This document shows, piece after piece, positions 43,936-52,091 of a stretch of DNA of 64,000 bases. The stretch comes from Azospirillum sp. TSA2s (GTDB taxonomy: Bacteria; Pseudomonadota; Alphaproteobacteria; Azospirillales; Azospirillaceae): the NCBI RefSeq assembly GCF_004923315.1, contig NZ_CP039650.1, forward strand, positions 248,001-312,000, in the 5' to 3' direction. Position 1 is the stretch's first letter. Each line of letters starts with the position of its first letter. The position numbers and the translations under genes were made by a program. Below the pieces are notes generated by a model that saw only the letters and a program-made list of their open reading frames with translations, was not told the DNA's origin and did not search any database.

Positions 43936-44496
43936 TCAGGCCGGGCGGCGGACCGTCAGGAAGGCGACGCGGGTGTCGCCATAGCGGCGTTCATCGACCG
44001 CCGTGAAACCGTTGGGAAGAGGCAAGGGGTCGCGATCGGCAACCTCAACCACCGCGAGAGCGCCGTCGGCCAGCCAGCCGGCGCGCAGCAACCCCTCCAG
44101 CGCGCGCGGCGCCAGCCCCTGGCCATAGGGCGGGTCGAGGAAGGCCAGCGTGCAGGCGTGGGACGCCGGGGGTGGCTTGGTCGCGTCGGCGCGCAGGATT
44201 TGAGCGTTCGCCGCTTCGCGCAACGCCTCGACATTGGCGCGCACGGCGTCCAGCGCCGGCCGGCCCATGTCGAGGAAGCCGCACCAGGACGCCCCGCGCG
44301 ACAGGGCTTCCAGCCCCAGCGCGCCGGTGCCGCAGAAGGCGTCGACGACCGCGGCGCCCTCGAACTCGGGCGCCCATTCGGCATGGGCCAGGATGTTGAA
44401 GATGGCTTGCCGGGTGCGGTCGGTGGTGGGGCGGGTGTCGCGCCCGCCCGGCGCCACCAGACTGCGGCCGCGGTGCTTACCGCCGACGATCCGCAC
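43936..44496 (-). CDS. rsmD: 16S rRNA (guanine-966-N2) methyltransferase RsmD
   Basis: SAM-dependent methyltransferase of 186 residues that modifies G966 of 16S rRNA. RIVGGKHRGRSL at the N-terminus, RPTTDRTRQAIFNIL, the SAM motif VVDAFCGTGALGLEALSRGA and the catalytic LDPPYGQGL are all typical. I start at GTG 44496, where the family sequence begins; an upstream open frame is antisense-like low-complexity sequence. It overlaps the 3' end of rluB by 20 bases, so the two are coupled. Confidence 0.92.
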   Translation of the reverse strand: MRIVGGKHRGRSLVAPGGRDTRPTTDRTRQAIFNILAHAEWAPEFEGAAVVDAFCGTGALGLEALSRGASWCGFLDMGRPALDAVRANVEALREAANAQILRADATKPPPASHACTLAFLDPPYGQGLAPRALEGLLRAGWLADGALAVVEVADRDPLPLPNGFTAVDERRYGDTRVAFLTVRRPA

Positions 44497-45892
44497 GCGG
44501 GCGCTCCGTCCGTCCGCCGGCACCGCCACCGGACCTGTCGCCGCCGCCCTTCGGCCCGCCCCGCGGCGCCGGGCCGGCACCCTTCGGGCCGTTCCCCTTC
44601 GGGCCGGCGGATTTGGGGCCAGCGGATTTGGGACCCGCAGTTTTGGGTCCTGCCGCCTTGGACTCGGCCGCCTTGAAGCCCGGAGCCTTGCCGTCTCTCG
44701 GCTTAGCCTCCCGGGGCTTGGCATCCCGCGAACGGGCGCCTTCGGAGCGCGGGGACTCGGACCGGCCTGCGTCGGGCCGCCGGGTGTCGGACCGCGCGCC
44801 CTCCGGCTTGCCGGGACGACCCGGCTTGGCCGCCGCACCACCGCCCAGCGACAGGGTGCCACGGGTCGATGCGCCGCGCCGGGCCGGCTTGGCCTCTTCG
44901 GTGCGGGCGGCTTCGGCCTCGTGCCGCTTGGTGGCGGAGCGCGGCGCGCGCTTCGGAGCGGTTTTGGCGTCCGCCTTCGCATCCGTCTTGCCGGTCGCAC
45001 GGCCGCCGGAAGCCGCCTTCGCCGGAGCGGCCTTCACCGCCGCATCGGCGCGTGCCTTCGCGCGTTGCTTGGTCCCGGATTCGGCAGGCTCCGCCCCTTC
45101 GGGCGTGCCGAAGAAGGGGGCGATCTGTTCGCGGACGACGCGCTTCGGCACCTCCTCGACGGCGCCCTCCTCCAGCTTGCCGAGCTGGAAGGGGCCATAG
45201 GCGACGCGGATCAGCCGGTTCACCTGGAGCCCAAGCGACTCCATGACCTTGCGGATCTCGCGGTTCTTGCCTTCCTTCAGGCTGACGGTCAGCCAGGCAT
45301 TGCGGCCCTGGATGCGGTCCAGCGCGGCCTCGATCGGGCCGTACTTGACGCCTTCGATGGTCGGCCCCTTCTCCAGCGCCGCCAGTTGCCGTTCGTCCAC
45401 CTCGCCGAAGACGCGCACGCGGTAGCGGCGGGTCCAGCCGGTGGCCGGCAGTTCCAGGAAGCGTGCCAGTTCGCCGTCGTTGGTGAGCAGCAGCAGCCCC
45501 TCGGTCGTCAGGTCGAGACGGCCGATGGAGACCACGCGCGGCAACTCGGGCGGCAGGCGGTCGAAGACGGTTTCGCGCCCCTTCTCGTCACGGGCGGTGG
45601 TGACCAGCCCCGACGGCTTGTGATAGCGCCACAGGCGGGCCGGCTCCGGCTCCGGAATGACCTTGCCGTCGACCTGCACGATATCGCCGGGACGGACCAC
45701 GCAGGCGGGGCTGTCGAGCACGCGGCTGTTGACCGCGACGCGGCCCTCGGCGATCCAGCGTTCGGCGTCGCGGCGCGAGCAGAGCCCGGCGCGCGCCAGT
45801 CGCTTGGCGATGCGTTCGCCGCCGTCGGCGGCGGGGCCGGCGGCAGGGGTGGCGGCGGATTTGGATTTCTTGGCGGTATCGGAGCGGTCCAT
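44477..45892 (-). CDS. rluB: Pseudouridine synthase RluB-like, with long basic tail
   Basis: RsuA/RluB-type pseudouridine synthase of 471 residues acting on 23S rRNA. An S4 RNA-binding domain (GERIAKRLARAGLCSRRDAE) is followed by the catalytic domain with D127 in GRLDLTTEGLLLL and LKEGKNREIRKVME. Residues after about 265 form a low-complexity tail rich in Lys, Ala, Gly, Pro and Arg, with AGPK repeats (AGPKTAGPKSAGPKSAGPK). The exact uridine is inferred. It is divergent from tadA. Confidence 0.9.
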   Translation of the reverse strand: MDRSDTAKKSKSAATPAAGPAADGGERIAKRLARAGLCSRRDAERWIAEGRVAVNSRVLDSPACVVRPGDIVQVDGKVIPEPEPARLWRYHKPSGLVTTARDEKGRETVFDRLPPELPRVVSIGRLDLTTEGLLLLTNDGELARFLELPATGWTRRYRVRVFGEVDERQLAALEKGPTIEGVKYGPIEAALDRIQGRNAWLTVSLKEGKNREIRKVMESLGLQVNRLIRVAYGPFQLGKLEEGAVEEVPKRVVREQIAPFFGTPEGAEPAESGTKQRAKARADAAVKAAPAKAASGGRATGKTDAKADAKTAPKRAPRSATKRHEAEAARTEEAKPARRGASTRGTLSLGGGAAAKPGRPGKPEGARSDTRRPDAGRSESPRSEGARSRDAKPREAKPRDGKAPGFKAAESKAAGPKTAGPKSAGPKSAGPKGNGPKGAGPAPRGGPKGGGDRSGGGAGGRTERPRADRRR

Positions 45893-45997
45893 GGCCGGAC
45901 CATAGGGCCTGGACGCGCCGCCCGCAACACGAGTCCAGTGCCCGGACGCCGGAATCCGGTTGACGCGCTCCCGGCGGGGTTGGCACCTTGCCCGGCC

Positions 45998-46450
45998 ATG
46001 CCGTCTCCCCGCTATATGGACCTTGCCTTCGCCGCCGCCGAGGCCGCCGCCGCGCGTGGCGAGGTGCCGGTTGGCGCCGTCGTCGTCGACCCCGCGACGG
46101 GCTCGGTCCTCGCCACCGCCGGCAACCGGACCGAGGAGCTGTGCGACCCCTCCGCCCATGCCGAGTTGCTGGCGATCCGCGAGGCCTGCGCCGCCCGCGG
46201 CCAGCCCCGCCTGCCCGGCTGCGACCTCTATGTGACTCTGGAACCCTGCGCACTGTGCGCCGCGGCGATCAGTTTCGCCCGCATCCGGCGGGTCTATTAC
46301 GGTGCCTATGATCCCAAGGGGGGCGCGGTGGACCACGGTCCGCGCTTTTTCACTCAGCCCACCTGCCACCACGTGCCGGAGGTCTACAGCGGCATCGGCG
46401 AAACACGGGCGGGCGCGCTGCTGCGGGGGTTCTTCAGGGAGCGGCGGTGA
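45998..46450 (+). CDS. tadA: tRNA-specific adenosine deaminase
   Basis: Zinc deaminase of 150 residues converting A34 to inosine in tRNA-Arg. The zinc motif is AHAELLAIR (H54, E56) with PCALC (C84, C87), and PVGAVVVD precedes it. The length and C-terminal GETRAGALLRGFFRERR fit TadA. An ATG at 46016 is an alternative start. It is divergent from rluB, a common alphaproteobacterial layout. Confidence 0.92.
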   Translation: MPSPRYMDLAFAAAEAAAARGEVPVGAVVVDPATGSVLATAGNRTEELCDPSAHAELLAIREACAARGQPRLPGCDLYVTLEPCALCAAAISFARIRRVYYGAYDPKGGAVDHGPRFFTQPTCHHVPEVYSGIGETRAGALLRGFFRERR

Positions 46451-46692
46451 GCGCCCCGCGGGTCTCAGCCGGTTCCGCGACGCAATGTTATTGCCGGCGC
46501 CATGCAATTGAATTGCGCAACGGTCAGGCTTATGCCCCGCAACTCATGCCATAGCAAAGACAGGTGAAAATCCCCCTTCAGGAACAACCGACGCATATAG
46601 TTCGTGTAAATACGGTTCACTCTGTTAAGTGTTTGTTTAGCGAATATATGCTCATGATGCGCTGACCGCCTTCAGCCATCAGGAGTTACGAA

Positions 46693-48198
46693 ATGTTGTC
46701 GTTCCGCAAGCCGCAGGACAATCAGGCCGCCGAAGAGCTGGCCCTGCTGGGGCGCCATGCGGGTGTCGGGCTTTGGGATGCGGTGATCCACAACGGCGAT
46801 CCGATGCATGCGCAGAGCCGTTGGCACTGGTCGCCGGAGTTCCGCCGACTCGCCGGCTTCGACCGCGACGACAAGGCAGGCTTCCCGGACAAGGTCGGTT
46901 CCTGGGCTGACCGGCTGCATCCGGACGATGCCAAGCCGACCTTCGACGCCTTCATGGCCTGCCTGAACGACCGCAGCGGCCGTACCGGCTACGATGTGAA
47001 TTACCGGCTGAAGGTGAAGGACGGCAGCTATCGCTGGTTCCGCGCCATCGGCGGTGTCGCCCGCGACAGCAGCGGTCTGGCGCTGCGTGCCTGCGGTTCC
47101 CTGATCGACATCGATGCCGAGCGCAATGAACTGGAGCGGGCAAAGCTGCTCGACCGCCACGCTGGTGTCGGGTTGTGGGATGCGGTCTTCCACAATGGCG
47201 ATCCGATGCATGCGCAGAGCCGTTGGCATTGGTCGCCAGAATTCCGCCGTCTCGCCGGCTTCGACCGCGACGACAAGGCAGGCTTCCCGGACAAGGTCGG
47301 TTCCTGGGCCGACCGGCTGCATCCGGACGATGCCAAGCCGACCTTCGACGCCTTCATGGCCTGCCTGGACGACCGCAGCGGCCGTACCGGCTATGATGTC
47401 GATTACCGGCTGAAGGTGAAGGACGGCAGCTATCGCTGGTTCCGCGCCATCGGCGGCGTCGCCCGCGACAATAACGGCGTGGCGTTGCGCGCCTGCGGAT
47501 CGCTGATCGACATCGATGCGGAGAAGCTGTCCGAACTGCGGCAGGTGGAGATGGACGGCGAGCGCCGCCGCACCGTGTCCGGGCTTGCCGAATCGCTGGA
47601 CCGCGAGGTGGGCACCGCCGCCGACCGCGCCACCGCCAACGCCCAGACCGTCGCCGCCGCGACGGAGGAGCTGTCGGCCTCGATCTCCGACATCAGCAGC
47701 CGCGCCAACGAAGCGTCGGGCGCGTCGCTGAAGGCGTCCGAGGAGGCGTCGCGCACCAACGCCGCGGTGGAAGCCCTGGTCACCTCGGCGGAGCGCATCG
47801 GCGCCATCACCAAGCTGATCAACAGCATCGCCTCGCAGACCAACCTGCTGGCGCTCAACGCGACCATCGAGGCCGCCCGCGCCGGAGAGGCCGGCCGCGG
47901 CTTCGCCGTCGTGGCGAATGAGGTGAAGTCGCTGGCCCAGCAGAGCGGCAGTGCTGCCGATGACATCGCCGCGCAGATCGCCTCGGTCCAGCAGGAAGCG
48001 CTGCACGCCGTCGACGCCATCCGCCGCATCGGCGCCATCGTCACCGACGTCCAGCAGATCTCCACCACCATCGCCGCCGCCGTGTCGCAGCAGGAATCGG
48101 CGACCAAGGAGATCGCCCACAGCGTCACCCGCGTGGTCCGCGACATCGAAGTGGTGTCGCAGAACATCGCAACCGCGTCGGAACGGCTGCGGGCGTGA
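46693..48198 (+). CDS. Soluble chemoreceptor with two near-identical PAS domains
   Basis: Cytosolic methyl-accepting protein of 501 residues without membrane helices. Two PAS_3-type domains (about 21-141 and 155-275) share almost the same sequence (RHAGVGLWDAV, WSPEFRRLAGFDRDDKAG, YRLKVKDGSYRWFRAIGG). The signalling domain contains SASISDISSRANEAS and the hairpin tip INSIASQTNLLALNATIEAA. AGGAG precedes the ATG. The sensed signal is unknown; PAS domains of this type bind haem, flavin or nothing. Confidence 0.92.
   Translation: MLSFRKPQDNQAAEELALLGRHAGVGLWDAVIHNGDPMHAQSRWHWSPEFRRLAGFDRDDKAGFPDKVGSWADRLHPDDAKPTFDAFMACLNDRSGRTGYDVNYRLKVKDGSYRWFRAIGGVARDSSGLALRACGSLIDIDAERNELERAKLLDRHAGVGLWDAVFHNGDPMHAQSRWHWSPEFRRLAGFDRDDKAGFPDKVGSWADRLHPDDAKPTFDAFMACLDDRSGRTGYDVDYRLKVKDGSYRWFRAIGGVARDNNGVALRACGSLIDIDAEKLSELRQVEMDGERRRTVSGLAESLDREVGTAADRATANAQTVAAATEELSASISDISSRANEASGASLKASEEASRTNAAVEALVTSAERIGAITKLINSIASQTNLLALNATIEAARAGEAGRGFAVVANEVKSLAQQSGSAADDIAAQIASVQQEALHAVDAIRRIGAIVTDVQQISTTIAAAVSQQESATKEIAHSVTRVVRDIEVVSQNIATASERLRA
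46753..47517 (+). repeat. Tandem duplication of the PAS-coding segment
   Basis: Two copies of about 363 bases offset by 402 bases. The encoded segments differ at only about half a dozen positions (for example VIHNG/VFHNG, CLNDRS/CLDDRS, DSSGL/NNGV), and the DNA is also nearly identical, so duplication is recent or maintained by conversion. Confidence 0.9.
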
Positions 48199-48204
48199 TG
48201 CTGA

Positions 48205-48244
48205 CATGGAAAGGGGGCGCAGCGATGCGCCCCCCTATTCCATG
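48205..48244. terminator. Strong hairpin between chemoreceptor and HEPN gene
   Basis: CATGGAA-a-GGGGGCGC-agcgat-GCGCCCCC-cta-TTCCATG: a 15-bp stem with a small bulge between two convergent genes. There is no T-run, but such stems often end transcripts in high-GC genomes. Confidence 0.6.
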
Positions 48245-48267
48245 GAAAATATGCGCCGGGGGATTCT

Positions 48268-48660
48268 TCAGGAGGCGGCGGTCAGCAGAGAGCGGACGTC
48301 ACCGAGGAAATGTTCGGCGTTGGCGAGATGCTTGGCCGCACGCTCGCGCGTCACGTCCGCCGTGGGTTCCTCGTAATCGGTCAGCAGGCGGTCGCGCAAT
48401 GCCGCCGCAAGCGCCTGGGCATGCTCCATCGGCATCAGACCGGGCTTCGCGACATGTTCGAAGAAAAGAGCCTGTACGCCCCGATGCGACTTCGAGCCGA
48501 ATCCGTAACGGGTCAGGATCGCCAATGCCGCCAATTCCATCGCCAGATGCGCACGATTGACGCAGTCACGCGGAAATCCACCCGAATAAAGGAGCTTTGC
48601 GGCGTTCAGAGCTTCTTCGGCCCGGCCCAACCGTGCCAGAGGATCAATGGTTCCGGTCAC
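48268..48660 (-). CDS. HEPN-domain protein (partner of nucleotidyltransferase)
   Basis: All-helical 130-residue HEPN protein of the UPF0332 type. The block AAKLLYSGGFPRDCVNRAHLA and the later LRDRLLTDYEEPTADVT are family hallmarks, the latter being the R-x-x-x-x-D-Y pattern instead of the R-x4-H-x-Y of HepT toxins. Start is GTG at 48660, overlapping the nucleotidyltransferase stop (GTGA). Such pairs act as toxin-antitoxin modules in some cases; this one is uncharacterised. Confidence 0.82.
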   Translation of the reverse strand: MTGTIDPLARLGRAEEALNAAKLLYSGGFPRDCVNRAHLAMELAALAILTRYGFGSKSHRGVQALFFEHVAKPGLMPMEHAQALAAALRDRLLTDYEEPTADVTRERAAKHLANAEHFLGDVRSLLTAAS

Positions 48661-48986
48661 ACCGGCACTCCCTGCTCCCGAACCGTCTTGATCAGCGGAT
48701 GTTGGGACGTGCGCAACGTCCGTACCGACCAGACGAAAGGCTGGACGATCCGGCCCGCATCCATGGTCGGCACGAAAGCGATGTCCATGACCCGATCCGC
48801 CTCCTCCAACGGATCGGCCGGCTCATCCTTCAGGATCACGGCCAGATCGAGATCGGACTCGTCGGTATAGTCGTCGCGCGACCGTGAGCCGAACAACAGG
48901 ATCGAATCCAGACGGGAGCCGAAGACGGCTTCGGCCCCCTGGCGGAATGCGGCGATGGCCGCGCGGGTCTGGGGAGCGGTGTCCAT
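48657..48986 (-). CDS. MNT-type nucleotidyltransferase
   Basis: Small nucleotidyltransferase of 109 residues. The active-site motif is FGSRSRDDYTDESDLDLAV: G33-S34 and the aspartates D45 and D47. In MntA antitoxins this fold adds AMP to the HEPN partner. I start at ATG 48986; a TTG at 49022 is in frame, but it lies against a terminator hairpin. Directly coupled to the HEPN gene. Confidence 0.82.
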   Translation of the reverse strand: MDTAPQTRAAIAAFRQGAEAVFGSRLDSILLFGSRSRDDYTDESDLDLAVILKDEPADPLEEADRVMDIAFVPTMDAGRIVQPFVWSVRTLRTSQHPLIKTVREQGVPV

Positions 48987-49020
48987 ACCGGGGCAAACGG
49001 CTTCAGTTGGGACCAAATTC

Positions 49021-49046
49021 AAAATAGCCCCTTCGGGACTGTTTTT
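49021..49046. terminator. Bidirectional hairpin terminator between purD and the MNT gene
   Basis: AGCCCC-ttc-GGGACT (one G-T pair) has a T-run on both strands: GTTTTT on the plus side and ATTTTG on the minus side. It would end purD on the minus strand. Confidence 0.65.
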
Positions 49047-49065
49047 GTAGGTTCTTCCCTTACCC

Positions 49066-50352
49066 TTACCGCCCCACCGCCCGCCAGCCGATGTCGCGGC
49101 GGCAGAAGCCGTCCGGCCAGTCCAGCGCGTCCACCGCCTTGTAGGCCGCCGCCTGCGCCTCCGCCACCGTCGGGGCCAGCGCGGTGACGCCCAGCACCCG
49201 GCCGCCGACCGACAGCACCCGGCCGTCCTCGGCCCGCTTGGTGCCGGCGTGGAAGACGGTCACATTCTCCACCGCGCCGGCCTTGTCCAGCCCGCGAATC
49301 TCGGTGTTCTTGGCATAGTCCCCCGGATAGCCGTTGGCCGCCATCACCACGCAAAGCGCGGTCTGGTCGTGCCAGCGCAGGTCGATGCTGTCCAGCACCC
49401 CGTCGGCTGCCGCCACCAGCGCCGCCAGCGCGTCGGACTTCAGCCGCATCATCAGCGTCTGGCATTCCGGGTCGCCGAAGCGGACGTTGAACTCCAGCGT
49501 CTTCGGCACCGGACCGTCCGGCGTCTGCATGATCATCAGGCCGGCGAACAGCACGCCCTTGAACGGCTTGCCTTCCGCCGCCATGCCCTTGACCGTCGGC
49601 AGGATGATCTCGCGCATCACGCGATCCTGCAGGTCGGGGGTCAGCACCGGCGCGGGGGAATAGGCGCCCATGCCGCCGGTGTTGGGACCGGTGTCGCCGT
49701 CGCCGACCGCCTTGTGGTCCTGGGCGGATGCCAGCGGCAGCGCGTTCTCACCGTCGCACAGCGCGAAGAAGCTGACCTCCTCGCCGTCCAGGAACTCCTC
49801 CACCACCACCTCGGCACCGGCGGCGCCGAAACGGCCGCCGACCAGCGCGTCGTCGATCGCCTCGAAGGCTTCCTGCTCGGTTCGGGCGACGGTGACGCCC
49901 TTGCCGGCGGCCAGACCGTCGGCCTTCACCACGATGGGCGCGCCATGCTTGCGGACATAGGCCTTGGCGGCCTCCGGGTCCTTGAAGCGCTCGTAGAAGG
50001 CGGTGGGCACCCCGTATTTCGCCAGGATGTCCTTCATGAAGCCCTTGGAGCCTTCAAGCTCCGCCGCCGCGGCGCTGGGGCCGAAGGCCTTGACGCCCAG
50101 CGCGGTCAGCTTGTCCACCAGCCCCAGCACCAGCGGGCCTTCCGGACCGACGACGACGAAGTCGATGGCATTGTCCTGGACGAAGCGCACCAACCCATCA
50201 ACGTCTTCCGACCCGATGGGAACCAGCGTGGCGACATCGGCGATGCCGGCGTTGCCCGGCGCGCAATAGAGCGCGTCACACAGCGGCGAGTTGGCAATGG
50301 CCCAGCAGAGCGCGTGCTCACGACCGCCCGATCCGACGACGAGGACTTTCAT
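49066..50352 (-). CDS. purD: Phosphoribosylamine-glycine ligase (GAR synthetase)
   Basis: ATP-grasp enzyme of 428 residues for step 2 of purine synthesis. It has VVGSGGREHALCWAIA at the N-terminus, VVKADGLAAGKGVTVA (ATP-grasp lysines), SAQDHKAVGDGDTGPNTGGM and LEFNVRFGDPECQ. GGAG nine bases before the ATG at 50352 sets the start. Divergent from xseA, an order typical of alphaproteobacteria. Confidence 0.95.
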   Translation of the reverse strand: MKVLVVGSGGREHALCWAIANSPLCDALYCAPGNAGIADVATLVPIGSEDVDGLVRFVQDNAIDFVVVGPEGPLVLGLVDKLTALGVKAFGPSAAAAELEGSKGFMKDILAKYGVPTAFYERFKDPEAAKAYVRKHGAPIVVKADGLAAGKGVTVARTEQEAFEAIDDALVGGRFGAAGAEVVVEEFLDGEEVSFFALCDGENALPLASAQDHKAVGDGDTGPNTGGMGAYSPAPVLTPDLQDRVMREIILPTVKGMAAEGKPFKGVLFAGLMIMQTPDGPVPKTLEFNVRFGDPECQTLMMRLKSDALAALVAAADGVLDSIDLRWHDQTALCVVMAANGYPGDYAKNTEIRGLDKAGAVENVTVFHAGTKRAEDGRVLSVGGRVLGVTALAPTVAEAQAAAYKAVDALDWPDGFCRRDIGWRAVGR

Positions 50353-50425
50353 GGGGTGGCGCTCCTTCCGCCTTGTTGCGATCTGCGCGCCTTGTATCAT
50401 GGCGGCGCCCCAACTCAAGAGCGCC

Positions 50426-52045
50426 ATGACGTCCGAAAACGCACCCCTCATCGCCCCCGAACCGCGCCCCGGCTCCAACCTGCCGGAATTCACCGTCGGC
50501 GACCTCGCCCGCCGGCTGAAGCGCAGCATCGAGGAGGAATTCGGCTTCGTCCGCGTCCGCGGCGAGATCAGCCAACCGAAGAAGCACAGTTCCGGCCATT
50601 GCTACATGCGTCTCAAGGACGACACCGCGGTGATCGAGGCGGTGTGCTGGCGCGGCACCATGGCGAAGCTGGCGGTCCGGCCGGAGGAAGGGCTGGAGGT
50701 CATCGTCACCGGCCGCATGACCACCTACCCCGGCCGCTCGCAATACCAGCTGATCGTCGAGTCGATGGAGCTGGCCGGCGAAGGCGCGCTTCTGAAAATG
50801 CTGGAGGAGCGCAAGCGCAGGCTGGCGGCGGAGGGGCTGTTTGACCCTGGCCGCAAGAAGCGTATCCCGTTCCTGCCCGACGTGATCGGCGTCGTCACCT
50901 CCCCCACCGGCGCGGTCATCCGCGACATCCTGCACCGGCTGAACGACCGTTTCCCCCGCCATGTCCTGCTGTGGCCGGTCGCCGTCCAGGGTGAACGGGC
51001 GGCGGCGGAGGTGACGGCGGCCATCGAAGGCTTCAACCGCATCCAACCTGGTGGCCCCATCCCCCGGCCGGATCTGATCATCGTGGCGCGCGGCGGCGGC
51101 TCGCTGGAGGACCTGATGGCCTTCAACGAGGAGAATGTCGTCCGCGCCGCCGCCGCCAGCGCCATCCCGCTGATCTCCGCCGTCGGGCACGAGACCGACA
51201 CCACCCTGATCGACTTCGCGTCCGACCTGCGCGCGCCCACCCCGACCGCCGCCGCCGAGATGGCGGTGCCGGTGCGCGGCGAGCTGCTCGCCCAGATCCT
51301 GGACGATGAGCGCCGCCTGCTCGCCAGCGCATCGCGCGCGGTGGAGGACCGCCGCAACCGGGTGGAGGGGCTGGCCCGTGGCCTCGGCGATCCCCGCGCT
51401 CTGTTGGAGGGCCATGCCCAGCGGCTGGACGACCGTGCCGAACGGTTGAACCTTGCCGCCTCCGCGCTGCTGGAGCGGCGACGCACCCGCGTCGGCGAGC
51501 TGGCCGCCAAGCTGCGCCACCCGCGCGAGAAGCTGGCCCAGGCCGAACAGAGATTGTCGTCGGAGAGCCGGGCGCTCGACTCGGCCCTGCGCCATGCAGT
51601 GACCACCGCCGGCGGACGCTTCGATCGCGTGGCCGGCCGGCTGTCGCTGACCCCGGCGCGGGTGAAGCTGGCGGACGGCGAACGCCGGGTCACCGACCTG
51701 ACGCCGCGCCTCGACCGCAGCTATGCCAAGGGTGTCGCCGACAAGGCGGCGAAGCTGGCGTCGCTCGGCCAATTGCTGGAAAGTTACAGCTACAAGGGCG
51801 TGCTGGCCCGCGGCTTCGCACTGGTCGAGGACCGCGATGGCCGCCCGGTGACCCGCGCCGATCAGGCGACACCCGGTCTGGCCGTCAACATCGTCTTCGC
51901 CGATGACGCCAAAGTTGCCGCAACCATCGACGGCGGCGCCCCGAAGGCGGAGGTCAAGACCGAGGCGCCGGCGGAGGCCAAGCCGGAGAAGAAGGCGGCT
52001 CCGCGCAAGCCGCGGGTGGTGCCGGTGCAGGGGACACTTTTCTGA
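50426..52045 (+). CDS. xseA: Exodeoxyribonuclease VII large subunit
   Basis: Nuclease subunit of 539 residues that degrades single-stranded DNA. The N-terminal OB fold has FTVGDLARRLKRSIEEEFG and VRVRGEISQPKKHSSGHCY. The catalytic region has VITSPTGAVIRDI-type sequence (seen as VVTSPTGAVIRDILHRL), ARGGGSLEDLMAFN and GHETDTTLIDFASD. The coiled-coil middle and a Lys/Ala/Pro tail close it. An ATG nine codons upstream is possible. A strong terminator follows. Confidence 0.95.
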   Translation: MTSENAPLIAPEPRPGSNLPEFTVGDLARRLKRSIEEEFGFVRVRGEISQPKKHSSGHCYMRLKDDTAVIEAVCWRGTMAKLAVRPEEGLEVIVTGRMTTYPGRSQYQLIVESMELAGEGALLKMLEERKRRLAAEGLFDPGRKKRIPFLPDVIGVVTSPTGAVIRDILHRLNDRFPRHVLLWPVAVQGERAAAEVTAAIEGFNRIQPGGPIPRPDLIIVARGGGSLEDLMAFNEENVVRAAAASAIPLISAVGHETDTTLIDFASDLRAPTPTAAAEMAVPVRGELLAQILDDERRLLASASRAVEDRRNRVEGLARGLGDPRALLEGHAQRLDDRAERLNLAASALLERRRTRVGELAAKLRHPREKLAQAEQRLSSESRALDSALRHAVTTAGGRFDRVAGRLSLTPARVKLADGERRVTDLTPRLDRSYAKGVADKAAKLASLGQLLESYSYKGVLARGFALVEDRDGRPVTRADQATPGLAVNIVFADDAKVAATIDGGAPKAEVKTEAPAEAKPEKKAAPRKPRVVPVQGTLF

Positions 52046-52051
52046 GGTCGG

Positions 52052-52085
52052 AAGCCGCGCCCGGTCCGAACGGGCGCGGCTTTTT
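52052..52085 (+). terminator. Intrinsic terminator after xseA
   Basis: Perfect 12-bp stem AAGCCGCGCCCG and CGGGCGCGGCTT with a 7-base loop, followed by TTTC; only seven bases after the xseA stop. Strong rho-independent terminator. Confidence 0.95.
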
Positions 52086-52091
52086 CAGACG

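Noticed and set aside
43741..43984. Plus-strand frames around 43.75 kb as a transposase remnant
   Set aside because: No DDE or helix-turn-helix pattern, no terminal inverted repeats and no target duplication found.
49021..49046. GAAGGGG as ribosome site for a TTG start of the nucleotidyltransferase
   Set aside because: The same bases form the loop and stem of a terminator for purD, and the ATG at 48986 fits the family better.
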